Below the pieces are notes generated by a model, which had not been told where the DNA came from, made no database searches, and saw nothing but the letters and a program-made list of their open reading frames with translations. A program made the position numbers and the translations under genes. This document shows positions 1 through 8,163 of a stretch of 64,000 nt of DNA, one piece after another. The stretch is from NCBI GenBank assembly GCA_964495885.1, contig CAZBWO010000003.1, positions 62,001-126,000 of the forward strand. The letters are read 5' to 3'. The DNA is from PALG01 sp964495885 (GTDB lineage Bacteria > Bacteroidota > Bacteroidia > Flavobacteriales > Flavobacteriaceae). Within the stretch, counting starts at the first letter, position 1; every line of letters begins with the position of its first letter.

Positions 1-419
1 AAACTGCCTTGGAAGAACAGCTTGCCAATGTGGGATTTTTACGCATTCAAATAGAACTGTTGGAGTATTGTTTTGAAGCTGGCGAAGTAGATGAAATCTG
101 GATTACGTTTCCAGATCCTCAGATAAAATACAAACGCACCAAGCACCGTTTGACCAACGAAGATTTTCTAAGTCTGTATAAAAAGGTACTCAAGCCAGGA
201 GGATGGATTCATTTAAAAACAGATAGTGAATTTATGCATGGCTACACCTTGGGATTACTGCACGGTCTCAAGGAGCATATTGCCTATGCCCATCATGATA
301 TTTATGGGAGTACCGGGGCCCCAGAGGAAGTGACCGCAATCCAAACCTTTTATGAAAAACAGTTTTTGGAAGAAGGCAAGAAAATCACTTACATTCGGTT
401 TCAGCTTGCTTCCAAATAA
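1..419 (+). CDS. trmB: tRNA (guanine-N7)-methyltransferase, 5' truncated by window edge
   Basis: Only the C-terminal ~138 codons are present; the frame is open to base 3, so the start lies upstream. The segment EIWITFPDPQIKYKRTKHRL followed by a strand ending in HLKTDSEFM is the conserved C-terminal half of TrmB, where the FPDPW-like motif (here FPDPQ) and the K-R-H cluster contribute to tRNA binding and catalysis. The enzyme is SAM-dependent and makes m7G46 in the tRNA variable loop. The SAM-binding motif I is outside the window. The next gene starts 29 bp downstream on the same strand. Confidence 0.9.
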   Translation, partial: TALEEQLANVGFLRIQIELLEYCFEAGEVDEIWITFPDPQIKYKRTKHRLTNEDFLSLYKKVLKPGGWIHLKTDSEFMHGYTLGLLHGLKEHIAYAHHDIYGSTGAPEEVTAIQTFYEKQFLEEGKKITYIRFQLASK

Positions 420-448
420 TTATGTATCTTTCCCATTAAACCAACCAA

Positions 449-1075
449 ATGTTTATTTTTTCAAACTTTGCCATTGGCTTTTTAGCGGCATTGATTGGGG
501 TGGTCCCGCCGGGACTACTCAATATGAGTGCAGCTAAGATTAGCATGAAACAAGGCAGGAAAAGTGCTTTGTTGTTTTCGGTTGGGGTTTGTGTTACCGT
601 CTGTATACAAACTTATATTGCCCTTATTTTTGCACGCTATCTAGACCGTCATCCAGAGGTGATTGACATGCTTCAAAAAGTGGCTTTGGGTATTTTTATT
701 TGCCTTACCCTTTACTTTTTCTTTTTGGCGAAGGATACCCGGGCAGAAGCTCCCCATAAAATGGAACGTTCACACACAAACAGATTTTTTTATGGGATGT
801 TACTTGCTACTATTAATTTATTGCCTTTGCCGTATTGGGTGTACATTAGTATCACGTTTTCGGCCTTTGGTTGGTTTTCATTTGAAAACATACCCATGCT
901 TTTTGCCATTATCGCATCTGGAATGGGCACCTTTGTCATGCTTTTTATCTATGCCCAATACTTCCGAAAGAAGAAGGGAAAAAACATGTTTGGGGTAAAT
1001 GTGAATTATTTAATTGGGTTGATCACTGCAATTATTTCGGTGGTTACCTTATTTAAAATCTTACAGGATTTCTAG
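449..1075 (+). CDS. LysE/RhtB-family amino-acid exporter-like membrane protein
   Basis: A 208-residue very hydrophobic protein with about six predicted transmembrane segments. The N-terminal block has PPGLLNMSAAKISMKQG, which matches the PGP...G start of LysE-type translocators (inner-membrane amino-acid or small-metabolite exporters). Charged loops (KKKGKN near residue 175) separate the last two helices. The stop codon abuts the TTG start of the next gene, so the two are probably co-transcribed. The substrate cannot be inferred. Confidence 0.75.
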   Translation: MFIFSNFAIGFLAALIGVVPPGLLNMSAAKISMKQGRKSALLFSVGVCVTVCIQTYIALIFARYLDRHPEVIDMLQKVALGIFICLTLYFFFLAKDTRAEAPHKMERSHTNRFFYGMLLATINLLPLPYWVYISITFSAFGWFSFENIPMLFAIIASGMGTFVMLFIYAQYFRKKKGKNMFGVNVNYLIGLITAIISVVTLFKILQDF

Positions 1076-1405
1076 TTGGAAGAAAAAGGTTTTTTTGAAA
1101 AAGTCTACGAAGTAGCAAAGCAAATTCCGTATGGAAAGGTCACCAGCTACGGAGCTATTGCAAATTATTTGGGAGCTTCAGGCAGTGCCCGTATGGTAGG
1201 CTGGGCGATGAATGCCTCCGGGAAGGACCCAGAAGTACCTGCGCATCGTGTGGTAAACCGAAATGGCCTGCTTACCGGGAAACACCACTTTGAAGGCACT
1301 AATTTAATGCAGCAACTATTGGAAAGTGAGGGGGTAGAGGTGATTCGGAATCAAGTTCAGGAGTTTGAAAAACACTTTTGGGATCCTCAAAAAGAGCTAT
1401 CTTAA
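1076..1405 (+). CDS. alkyltransferase-like (ATL) MGMT-family protein lacking the acceptor cysteine
   Basis: A 109-residue protein with the DNA-binding domain of O6-alkylguanine-DNA alkyltransferase: KVYEVAKQIPYGKVTSYGAIA and MVGWAMNAS. The usual acceptor motif PCHR(V/I) reads PAHRVV, so the nucleophilic Cys is Ala. This is the hallmark of alkyltransferase-like proteins, which bind O6-alkylguanine and flag it for nucleotide-excision repair without removing the alkyl group (family knowledge). The start is a TTG directly after the stop of the LysE-like gene, giving a 0-bp gap and likely translational coupling. No ATG in frame would leave the fold intact. Confidence 0.85.
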   Translation: MEEKGFFEKVYEVAKQIPYGKVTSYGAIANYLGASGSARMVGWAMNASGKDPEVPAHRVVNRNGLLTGKHHFEGTNLMQQLLESEGVEVIRNQVQEFEKHFWDPQKELS

Positions 1406-1467
1406 TTTTCCTATAGCAGTATCAATCATTTCCATAGCAACCCCTTCCGAAACAAAAGAAATCCCTG

Positions 1468-1475
1468 TATATTTG
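1468..1475 (+). promoter_or_regulatory. -7 promoter element for the mrp/nifU unit
   Basis: TATATTTG fits the Bacteroidota -7 consensus TAnnTTTG and lies 28 bp before the mrp start codon. No convincing -33 TTTG is visible at the usual spacing. Confidence 0.55.
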
Positions 1476-1478
1476 TAC

Positions 1479-1495
1479 TTTAGAATAATTCTAAA
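1479..1495. promoter_or_regulatory. 17-bp palindromic operator-like site at the mrp promoter
   Basis: TTTAGAATAATTCTAAA is a perfect palindrome around a central A. It has 7-1-7 geometry like Fur/PerR-family boxes (PerR consensus TTATAATNATTATAA differs at one symmetric position per half). It starts 3 bp after the -7 element, so a bound repressor would cover the transcription start. Confidence 0.5.
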
Positions 1496-1503
1496 TATCA
1501 GCT

Positions 1504-2643
1504 ATGAATTTCAAAAAAGAAGAAATACTCGAAGCATTAAAAACACTTTCCCTACCCGGTGAAGGCAAGAATATGGTAGAGAGTGGTGCCGTTCGGAATG
1601 TAATCACATTTGCAGAAGAAATCATTATAGATTTGGTCATGAGCACTCCGGCCATGCACATCAAAAAAAGAGCAGAGGAAGACATTGTCAAGACCATTAA
1701 GGAAAAGATTTCCCCCGAAGCAGATATTAAGGTCAACATTAAAGTTGAAGCTCCCGAAAAACCTCAAAACCCAAATCTCATCAAAGGAAAGCCTGTACCT
1801 GGCATTCAGAATATTGTAGCAGTCGCCTCTGGTAAAGGAGGCGTTGGAAAGTCTACCGTAGCGGCAAACCTTGCCGTAAGTTTGTCCAAAATGGGATTCA
1901 AAGTAGGGGTGTTGGATGCAGATATTTACGGTCCCTCCATGCCCATCATGTTTGATGTCGCACACGAGAAACCATTGTCTGTGCAAGTAGATGGTAAAAG
2001 TAAGATGAAACCCATAGAAAGCCATGGGGTAAAAATGCTTTCCATCGGGTTTTTCACGAAGCCCAATCAGGCTGTTATTTGGAGGGGTCCCATGGCAGCA
2101 AAGGCATTGAATCAATTAATTTTTGATGCTGCATGGGGAGAGCTCGACTTTTTAATTGTAGACCTCCCTCCAGGAACGGGAGATATCCATTTAAGTATTA
2201 TGCAATCGCTCCCAATTACAGGCGCAGTGGTTGTAAGTACTCCGCAAACAGTCGCCTTGGCAGATGCCCGAAAGGGAGTGGCAATGTTTCAACAGGAAAA
2301 CATCCAGGTGCCCGTGTTGGGAATCATCGAAAACATGGCCTACTTTACGCCAGATGAATTGCCGGAAAACAAATATTATATCTTTGGAAAACAAGGTGCC
2401 AAGAATCTTGCTGAAGATTTAGAAATTCCCTTTTTAGGTGAAATTCCCTTGGTGCAAAGTATCCGCGAAGCGGGTGATGCTGGAAGGCCAGCTGCTTTAC
2501 AAACCGCTACTGCTGTAGAAACAGCTTTTGAAACTGTTACCAAAAAAGTGGTAGAACAGACCGTCTTAAGAAATGAACAATTACCCCCTACCGAAGCCAT
2601 AAAAATTACCACCATGGCAGGCTGTAGTGCTGTTAAAAAGTAA
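1504..2643 (+). CDS. Mrp/NBP35-family Fe-S cluster carrier P-loop ATPase
   Basis: A 379-residue protein with an N-terminal DUF59/MIP18-like domain (about residues 5-80) and a C-terminal ParA-type ATPase. The deviant Walker A GKGGVGKST is at residues 110-118, followed by DADIYGPS and VDLPPGTGD. Mrp/ApbC proteins transiently bind and transfer [4Fe-4S] clusters to apo-proteins in the cytosol. The C-terminus ends in an MAGCSAVKK tail rather than a second CxxC pair near the end, so cluster ligands would have to come from elsewhere. It is followed 2 bp later by a NifU-domain protein, supporting an Fe-S assembly role. Confidence 0.92.
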   Translation: MNFKKEEILEALKTLSLPGEGKNMVESGAVRNVITFAEEIIIDLVMSTPAMHIKKRAEEDIVKTIKEKISPEADIKVNIKVEAPEKPQNPNLIKGKPVPGIQNIVAVASGKGGVGKSTVAANLAVSLSKMGFKVGVLDADIYGPSMPIMFDVAHEKPLSVQVDGKSKMKPIESHGVKMLSIGFFTKPNQAVIWRGPMAAKALNQLIFDAAWGELDFLIVDLPPGTGDIHLSIMQSLPITGAVVVSTPQTVALADARKGVAMFQQENIQVPVLGIIENMAYFTPDELPENKYYIFGKQGAKNLAEDLEIPFLGEIPLVQSIREAGDAGRPAALQTATAVETAFETVTKKVVEQTVLRNEQLPPTEAIKITTMAGCSAVKK

Positions 2644-2645
2644 CC

Positions 2646-2882
2646 ATGTCAGAACAAGAATTAAGATCCAAAGTAGAAGCCGCTCTTGACGAAATTAGAC
2701 CTTTCCTTCAAACAGATGGAGGAGATATTTCCCTGGTGTCCATTGAAGAAGGCAAACGGGTTACCGTTCAGTTGTTGGGGGCATGTGTAGATTGTTCGGT
2801 AAATCAGATGACACTAAGGAGCGGAGTGGAAATGACCATCAAGAAACATGCGCCGCAGATTGAAAGTGTAGTGAAAGTTTAA
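2646..2882 (+). CDS. NifU C-terminal-domain (Nfu-type) Fe-S scaffold protein
   Basis: A 78-residue single-domain protein. The conserved cluster-binding motif GACVDC (Cys47, Cys50) follows the LQTDGGDISLV segment typical of Nfu domains. Two subunits usually share one [4Fe-4S] cluster through this CxxC and hand it to client enzymes. It starts 2 bp after the Mrp stop, so the two are one operon: scaffold and ATP-dependent carrier. Confidence 0.93.
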   Translation: MSEQELRSKVEAALDEIRPFLQTDGGDISLVSIEEGKRVTVQLLGACVDCSVNQMTLRSGVEMTIKKHAPQIESVVKV

Positions 2883-2918
2883 ATGACATCCGTCATAAAT
2901 GAAAGAAATGGCATTCGC

Positions 2919-2926
2919 TAATTTTG
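2919..2926 (+). promoter_or_regulatory. -7 promoter element for the ferredoxin reductase-ferredoxin pair
   Basis: TAATTTTG matches TAnnTTTG, 19 bp before the reductase ATG. An ATGAC-ATCC-GTCAT inverted repeat (2883-2896) lies 22 bp upstream of it. The pair may thus have its own promoter besides read-through from mrp-nifU. Confidence 0.45.
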
Positions 2927-2944
2927 GAGCGCAAAATTTAAAAA

Positions 2945-3997
2945 ATGATTAAAACAGACATACTCATTATTGGTGCAGGTCCTACGGGGCTTTTTACCGT
3001 TTTTGAAGCCGGACTTTTAAAGTTGAAATGCCACCTTATAGATGCATTGCCACAACCTGGCGGGCAATGTGCCGAAATCTATCCTAAAAAACCTATTTAT
3101 GATATTCCTGCTTTTCCAGAAGTATTGGCAGGGGATTTGGTAGATAATCTAATGAAGCAAATTGAGCCGTTTCAACCTGGATTTACATTGGGCGAACGCG
3201 CCGAAACGATTGAAAAACAAGCGGATGATACCTTTATAGTCACCACGAATAAAGGGACAAAACACCAAGCGCCTATAGTGGCAATTGCCGGCGGATTGGG
3301 AAGTTTTGAACCAAGGAAACCTCCTATTCCAAATATTGCTGACTTTGAAGATAAGGGTGTGGAATATATCATCCGTGACCCAGAAGTATATCGAGATAAA
3401 GAGGTGATCATTGCAGGTGGTGGGGATTCGGCACTGGATTGGAGTATTTTCCTAACCGATGTTGCAAAGAGTGTCACGCTAATTCACAGAAGAAATGAAT
3501 TTAGAGGGGCTTTGGATAGTGTGGAAAAGGTTCAGGAATTAAAAAATAAAGGAAAAATAGAACTCATCACCCCAGCAGATGTCGTGGATGTATATGGAAA
3601 TGGAAAACTGGAAGGCGTTTCCATTAAAAGAGGGGCAGATGTTTTCAATAAAACATGTGATCACTTTGTTCCCCTGTTTGGTTTAGCTCCAAAACTAGGG
3701 CCCATTGCAGATTGGGGCTTGGAAATTGAAAAAAATGCCATTAAAGTAAATAATGCTTTAGATTACCAAACCAACATCCCAGGAATCTATGCCATTGGTG
3801 ATGTGAATACGTATCCGGGGAAATTAAAATTGATCCTTTGCGGTTTCCATGAAGCAACTCTCATGTGTCAAAGTGCCTATCAACGTATATTTCCAGATAA
3901 AAAATATGTGATGAAATATACTACTGTTGGAGGTGTGGAAGGATTTGATGGAACCAAAAAAGAAGCCCCTAAGGCAGTTGTAAAAGCTATCGATTAA
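2945..3997 (+). CDS. ferredoxin--NADP(+) reductase, thioredoxin-reductase-like type
   Basis: A 350-residue flavoprotein. FAD-binding IGAGPTGLF lies at residues 9-17 and the NAD(P)-binding IAGGGDSALDW around residue 157; GIYAIGDVNTYPGK is the second FAD motif near the C-terminus. The CxxC redox pair of true thioredoxin reductases is absent, which together with the length marks the TrxR-like FNR class. It moves electrons between NADPH and ferredoxin. Its stop overlaps the ATG of the adjacent ferredoxin gene by one base, so the physiological partner is probably that ferredoxin. Confidence 0.93.
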   Translation: MIKTDILIIGAGPTGLFTVFEAGLLKLKCHLIDALPQPGGQCAEIYPKKPIYDIPAFPEVLAGDLVDNLMKQIEPFQPGFTLGERAETIEKQADDTFIVTTNKGTKHQAPIVAIAGGLGSFEPRKPPIPNIADFEDKGVEYIIRDPEVYRDKEVIIAGGGDSALDWSIFLTDVAKSVTLIHRRNEFRGALDSVEKVQELKNKGKIELITPADVVDVYGNGKLEGVSIKRGADVFNKTCDHFVPLFGLAPKLGPIADWGLEIEKNAIKVNNALDYQTNIPGIYAIGDVNTYPGKLKLILCGFHEATLMCQSAYQRIFPDKKYVMKYTTVGGVEGFDGTKKEAPKAVVKAID

Positions 3998-4329
3998 TGG
4001 AGCAGGATATTCAGATTACCATTATCGATCGGGATGGAGAAACCCACGAAGTTGCCGCTCCCACAGATATGAATATGAACCTTATGGAATTGGTGCGTGC
4101 CTATGAGTTGGCACCAGAAGGAACCATTGGAATTTGCGGTGGAATGGCCATGTGTGCTTCCTGCCAATGTTATATCTTAAGTGACCATGAACTTCCTGAA
4201 AAAGGGGATGATGAAGAGGCTATGCTGGCCGAGGCTTTCTACGTGGAAGACAATAGTAGGTTGGGATGTCAAATTCGTATTCAGCCGGAATTGAACGGAC
4301 TTAAAGTTCAATTAGCTCCTGAAAGTTAA
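3997..4329 (+). CDS. adrenodoxin-type [2Fe-2S] ferredoxin
   Basis: A 110-residue ferredoxin. The cluster ligands fit the pattern C-x5-C-x2-C-xn-C: Cys47, Cys53, Cys56 and Cys91 (motif CGGMAMCASC; LGCQIR). An extra Cys58 is present. It is a soluble electron carrier, presumably reduced or oxidised by the reductase encoded immediately upstream, with which it shares an ATGA-like overlap. Its last bases overlap the stop of the convergent SGNH lipoprotein gene. Confidence 0.92.
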   Translation: MEQDIQITIIDRDGETHEVAAPTDMNMNLMELVRAYELAPEGTIGICGGMAMCASCQCYILSDHELPEKGDDEEAMLAEAFYVEDNSRLGCQIRIQPELNGLKVQLAPES

Positions 4330-5039
4330 TCCAGTTTGTTTTTTGCAATTTGATGCATCCGTTTGGCAAACTCATGATACGCTTCTGCAGATGGGTGTAA
4401 TCCATCACTTGCAACCAAGGAAGGTTTTTTCAACCCATTTCGGGTAATATCTGTGATGTAAAGGTAAGTAACACCCATTGCTTCAGCAGTATTTTTGGCA
4501 AAAGCATTGTACAAATCCAACTCACCGGAAATCTTCGCATCTTTCTTTTGCTGTCCAAAAGGTGTATATCCATAGTCAGGTATTGAAAGTACAATTACGT
4601 TTGTAGCATCTCCTTGGGCGTACTGAATAGCTTGCGCTAATAGCTGCGGAAATTCTTTTTCATATAGATTGAAATCCTTGCCTTGATATTGATTGTTTAC
4701 TCCAATAAGCAACGTGACTAGGTCATGGTTATTAGAGGGTTGTGCTTCGGAAAGTGCCGAAAGCAAATTAGTGGTCGTCCATCCAGTTTTGGCAATAATT
4801 TGTAAATCTATCCTCTTTTGGGTGGCTTTCTGAAGTGAATCCACCAATTGATGCGCATAGGTGCAAGTATTGCATACACTTTCGCCAATCGTGTAGCTAT
4901 CGCCAAGGGCAAGATAGGAAAGGGTCTCCCTGTTTTTTGAAACCGATTTTTGAGATCCACACTGTACAAGCATCAAAGAGAGAAATGAAAAACAACTTAT
5001 AATCATCCATTTTTGAAGCCGATATTTCCGTAAACTCAT
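4326..5039 (-). CDS. SGNH/GDSL-family hydrolase, predicted lipoprotein
   Basis: A 237-residue protein with an N-terminal SPII signal: positive start, hydrophobic core, and lipobox LVQC with Cys27. Block I GDSYTIGES has the nucleophile Ser48; block V DGLHPSAEAY near residue 212 gives the Asp-His pair. The family includes esterases, lipases and acetyl-xylan or peptidoglycan O-acetyl esterases; the substrate here is unknown. It follows the metallophosphoesterase gene by 1 bp on the same strand (operon) and is convergent with the ferredoxin gene, overlapping by 4 bp. Confidence 0.85.
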   Translation of the reverse strand: MSLRKYRLQKWMIISCFSFLSLMLVQCGSQKSVSKNRETLSYLALGDSYTIGESVCNTCTYAHQLVDSLQKATQKRIDLQIIAKTGWTTTNLLSALSEAQPSNNHDLVTLLIGVNNQYQGKDFNLYEKEFPQLLAQAIQYAQGDATNVIVLSIPDYGYTPFGQQKKDAKISGELDLYNAFAKNTAEAMGVTYLYITDITRNGLKKPSLVASDGLHPSAEAYHEFAKRMHQIAKNKLD

Positions 5040-5040
5040 T

Positions 5041-5928
5041 TTAATAATCTTTAAGTTTTTGAGGACCTTCCAATAACACCCGAATGATTTTCAATGTTCC
5101 ATCATCTGCCGTGGCAATTTGCCACTTGATTAAGGAAATAGCTCCATTTTCAATTTCTAGACCGGTGATACTTCTGGGATGCACACAGCTTCCGTCGTTG
5201 AAATAGGGAATTTCGCCTGGTTCCGGGAAACGGGGGCGATGGGTGTGTCCCGTAATGGTAAACCGATTTTGGTTGTTTACAATCCATTTCTTGGTTCGTT
5301 TTTCAACCTTAATAAGCTCTTTATAATTTTTAGCCGGACTCGTGGGGTCACTAATTCCAAAAATCTGTAGTTGCTTCCACAATGCCCGAACCATAAACCT
5401 ATTGAATTTCCATCCTTTATAATTCATAAAATCTGCCTGGTGCCCATGAATTAAAAATAATTCCTGCCCGGTCTTCTCATGTTGTAGCACTAGCCCTTCA
5501 TGAAAGGTAATCCCAGGGAAAAGTGGGTCATCTTTTCCGGTTATTTTATTGAAATAAGTGTAAAGGTTTTTCTCTACATACCGCTGGTTTTTGTAAACCA
5601 TATCATGATTTCCCAACAAACGGTATAGCCTCTCCTCTTTATAAAACAACTGCATAAGTTGAAACACATTTTTATGCGCCGCGAGAATAGGTTGGAAGTC
5701 GCTGTTTTCCCAAAGTTCATCACCATCACCCAATTCACAATAGGTAAAACCTAAATCATAATAGGTTTTTAGGGCATGGTAATAGGTATTTCTATTATTG
5801 GAAAAATCATCCGCGAAGCTATTGTCCCCGCGATGGCAATCACTGAAAATGATGAATTTAGAATCATCATTAAAGGAAACGCGCGGTGCAGTGTGGTATG
5901 CTTTTGAAAATCTCTTTTGAGAAGACAT
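5041..5928 (-). CDS. calcineurin-like metallophosphoesterase
   Basis: A 295-residue protein with the metal-ligand blocks of the family in order: SDCHRGD (Asp30, His32), GDGDELWEN, LLGNHDMVY, LIHGHQADF and TGHTHRPRF. No signal peptide is seen, so it should be cytoplasmic. The layout is like UDP-diacylglucosamine pyrophosphatase-type enzymes, but the long insert and overall length do not allow a substrate call. It is first gene of a two-gene unit with the SGNH lipoprotein. Confidence 0.85.
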   Translation of the reverse strand: MSSQKRFSKAYHTAPRVSFNDDSKFIIFSDCHRGDNSFADDFSNNRNTYYHALKTYYDLGFTYCELGDGDELWENSDFQPILAAHKNVFQLMQLFYKEERLYRLLGNHDMVYKNQRYVEKNLYTYFNKITGKDDPLFPGITFHEGLVLQHEKTGQELFLIHGHQADFMNYKGWKFNRFMVRALWKQLQIFGISDPTSPAKNYKELIKVEKRTKKWIVNNQNRFTITGHTHRPRFPEPGEIPYFNDGSCVHPRSITGLEIENGAISLIKWQIATADDGTLKIIRVLLEGPQKLKDY

Positions 5929-5972
5929 ATCTGCAAAATAAGCTCCTTAAAGATACAATTCCAAAGTGATTT

Positions 5973-6200
5973 TTAGGCCATCTGTAAGGAAACTATCTCT
6001 TTTTCAATCCCATCCCACAATTGCTTCCGTTGTGAAGTGCTTCTATGACGACGTTAGATGCTTCCTGCCATTTTTTTGGCATCATTTCCACAAAGTATCG
6101 AAACCATTTTTAAGGCCATAGGGCATGTTCACCCCCATCTAATTCAATTTACCGGTCAAAATAATGTTTAAGGAATTTTAGGTCATTTTCTGGAAAAGGT
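5973..6200 (-). pseudogene. decayed remnant of a DUF3050-like protein (C-terminal part)
   Basis: Reading the minus strand across three frames gives collinear family-like pieces: HYFDR-stop-IELDGGEH, then KKWQEASNVVIEAL, then RKQLWDGIEKEIVSLQMA-stop. At least two frameshifts and one internal stop separate them and no N-terminal part remains. The pieces resemble the end of DUF3050 proteins; that assignment is from memory. The stretch 5929-6272 contains otherwise only the terminator at 6219-6246. Confidence 0.5.
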
Positions 6201-6218
6201 TCTTTTTATAAAAAAAAT

Positions 6219-6250
6219 AGGCTTCCTACATATACAAGGAAGCCTTTTGT
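6219..6250 (-). terminator. intrinsic terminator after the minus-strand gcdH unit
   Basis: AGGCTTCCT/AGGAAGCCT stem (6219-6227 with 6237-6245) flanked by A-rich and T-rich runs, so it can work in both directions. It lies 23 bp past the stop of the 6273-6935 gene. Confidence 0.8.
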
Positions 6251-6272
6251 ATGGTTTTAGATAATGATTTTA

Positions 6273-6935
6273 TCATTTTGAAATGAGCTTGACTCCATGA
6301 AATGGGCAATAGGTCCATTTACCGGAATGTAGTTTGCCATCTTTGGGGCATTCTTTTTCTTCTAAAAGACTTTCAAGAGGTAAATCTACCTCACGCTTAA
6401 AATCATCAAGCTCCAATAAAAAATTATCTTCTGCATAAGGATCAATATTGCCAGAAGAACGACTCATAAAAATAAAATGCATGTTTTCTCCCATAGGTCC
6501 CATCATGTTGGCCATCATAGGTTTCATCATAGATGTAAAAGCGATCAAATCTGAAGAAAGTTCTTTGGGGTCAACTATTTTTAGCTTTTCTCCTTGATAG
6601 AAAATTGAAAGGCCTTTCAAGGTTTCCTCTGCAGTTTTATAGGTTACTCCTCCAAAATAACCAATTTCACCATCTACAACTGCAAAAAGTTCATAATTTT
6701 CTAAAAGCTCCTTTATGGCAACAAAGTCATCATAAGTTAAGGAAGCATCTTGGGCAACTGATATTTCCCAAAACTTTGTGGGGAGCCAAAACACCATTTC
6801 AATAGCGTCTGGATTGTCACTGCTATATTGAATTTCTGTTAAAAAGGCATCAAATTTCACCTCTTCGGGTTGTTTGTATTGTGAAAGACCAATTTCAAAA
6901 ATGCAAACCGTGATTATAAAAAATAGTATTCTCAT
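6273..6935 (-). CDS. secreted protein of unknown function with zinc-ribbon-like tail
   Basis: A 220-residue protein if started at MRILFFIITV, the ATG 1 bp past the gcdH stop; an in-frame ATG 15 bp further up would overlap gcdH. The first ~19 residues form a signal peptide ending near GLSQ. I do not recognise the fold. The C-terminus carries CPKDGKLHSGKWTYCPFHG, a C-x13-C spacing with nearby histidines that resembles a small metal-binding knuckle. A Met-rich stretch (MMKPMMANMMGPMG, mid-protein) is also odd for an exported protein. It is probably co-transcribed with gcdH. Confidence 0.65.
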   Translation of the reverse strand: MRILFFIITVCIFEIGLSQYKQPEEVKFDAFLTEIQYSSDNPDAIEMVFWLPTKFWEISVAQDASLTYDDFVAIKELLENYELFAVVDGEIGYFGGVTYKTAEETLKGLSIFYQGEKLKIVDPKELSSDLIAFTSMMKPMMANMMGPMGENMHFIFMSRSSGNIDPYAEDNFLLELDDFKREVDLPLESLLEEKECPKDGKLHSGKWTYCPFHGVKLISK

Positions 6936-6936
6936 T

Positions 6937-8115
6937 TTATTTAAATGCATTATGTCCTGTAATATCCAACCCTGTAATCAATAGGTGGATATCGTGGGTC
7001 CCTTCATAGGTGATGACACTTTCCAGATTCATGGAATGGCGCATGATAGAATATTCACCTGTAATTCCCATGCCCCCTAAAATTTGTCGGGCTTCACGGG
7101 CAATCTTAATGGCCATATCTACATTATTTCTTTTTGCCATGGAAATTTGTGCCGAAGTGGCTTTTCCTTCATTTTTAAGCTGTCCCAAACGGAATGCCAA
7201 TAGCTGTGCTTTGGTGATTTCAGTAATCATTTCGGCCAGTTTCTTTTGCTGAAGTTGAAATGCTGCAATAGGCTTTCCAAATTGGATGCGTTCTTTAGCG
7301 TACCGAAGGGCTGTGTCATAGCAATCCATGGCTGCACCAATCACACCCCAGGCAATTCCGTAGCGCGCAGAATCTAAACAACCTAGTGGAGCACCCAACC
7401 CAGATTTTCCGGGAAGCAGGTTTTCCTTAGGTACTTTCACATCTTGAAATAATAATTCCCCAGTTGCTGAAGCCCGTAGGGACCATTTGTTATGGGTTTC
7501 GGGAGTGGAAAATCCTTCCATACCTCGTTCTACGACTAATCCATGAATTCGTCCTTCCTCATTTTTGGCCCATACTACGGCTACGTCACAAAACGGCGCA
7601 TTGGAAATCCACATTTTGGCACCATTCAACAAATAGTGATCACCTTTGTCCTTAAAGTTGGTTACCATTCCCCCGGGGTTGCTTCCGTGGTCTGGTTCGG
7701 TGAGGCCAAAGGCTCCCATCCATTCTCCGCTCGCTAACTTCGGAAGGTATTTTTTACGTTGTTCTTCATTGCCATACTTCCAAATGGGATACATTACTAA
7801 GGAAGATTGTACAGAGGCTGTACTGCGTACACCACTATCACCTCGTTCAATCTCTTGCATGATTAGTCCGTAGGAAATCTGGTCTAATCCTGCCCCGCCG
7901 TATTCTTCTGGAATATAGGGGCCAAAAGCACCAATTTCAGCCAAACCTGGAATAATTGATTTTGGGAAGGTAGCTGTTTGCGCAGCCTCTTCAATAATTG
8001 GGCTCACATCTCTTTTAACCCAAGCCCGGGCAGCATCTCTTATGAGCTTATGTTCTTCGGTGAATAGATCGTCTAGGTTATAGTAATCTGGTGCTTCAAA
8101 CAAATCGGGTTTCAT
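6937..8115 (-). CDS. gcdH: glutaryl-CoA dehydrogenase-like acyl-CoA dehydrogenase
   Basis: A 392-residue acyl-CoA dehydrogenase. Family markers in order: SVQSSLVMYPIWKYG, FGLTEPDHGSNP (FAD/substrate site), WISNAPFCDV, RIQFGKPIAAFQ, RQILGGMGI, and ITYEGTHDIH containing the catalytic Glu. The YEGTHDIH ending and SVQSSLVM stretch point to the glutaryl-CoA branch, which oxidises and decarboxylates glutaryl-CoA to crotonyl-CoA in lysine and tryptophan breakdown. The ATG at 8115 (MKPDLFEAP) is preferred over a GTG seven codons upstream. Confidence 0.85.
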   Translation of the reverse strand: MKPDLFEAPDYYNLDDLFTEEHKLIRDAARAWVKRDVSPIIEEAAQTATFPKSIIPGLAEIGAFGPYIPEEYGGAGLDQISYGLIMQEIERGDSGVRSTASVQSSLVMYPIWKYGNEEQRKKYLPKLASGEWMGAFGLTEPDHGSNPGGMVTNFKDKGDHYLLNGAKMWISNAPFCDVAVVWAKNEEGRIHGLVVERGMEGFSTPETHNKWSLRASATGELLFQDVKVPKENLLPGKSGLGAPLGCLDSARYGIAWGVIGAAMDCYDTALRYAKERIQFGKPIAAFQLQQKKLAEMITEITKAQLLAFRLGQLKNEGKATSAQISMAKRNNVDMAIKIAREARQILGGMGITGEYSIMRHSMNLESVITYEGTHDIHLLITGLDITGHNAFK

Positions 8116-8163
8116 GAATTTCAATTTTTGGTACACAAAGGTAAAAAGACCCTGTCGAACCTC

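Noticed and set aside
1076..1405. Active O6-methylguanine-DNA methyltransferase
   Set aside because: The acceptor Cys of PCHR is Ala (PAHR), so it is alkyltransferase-like only.
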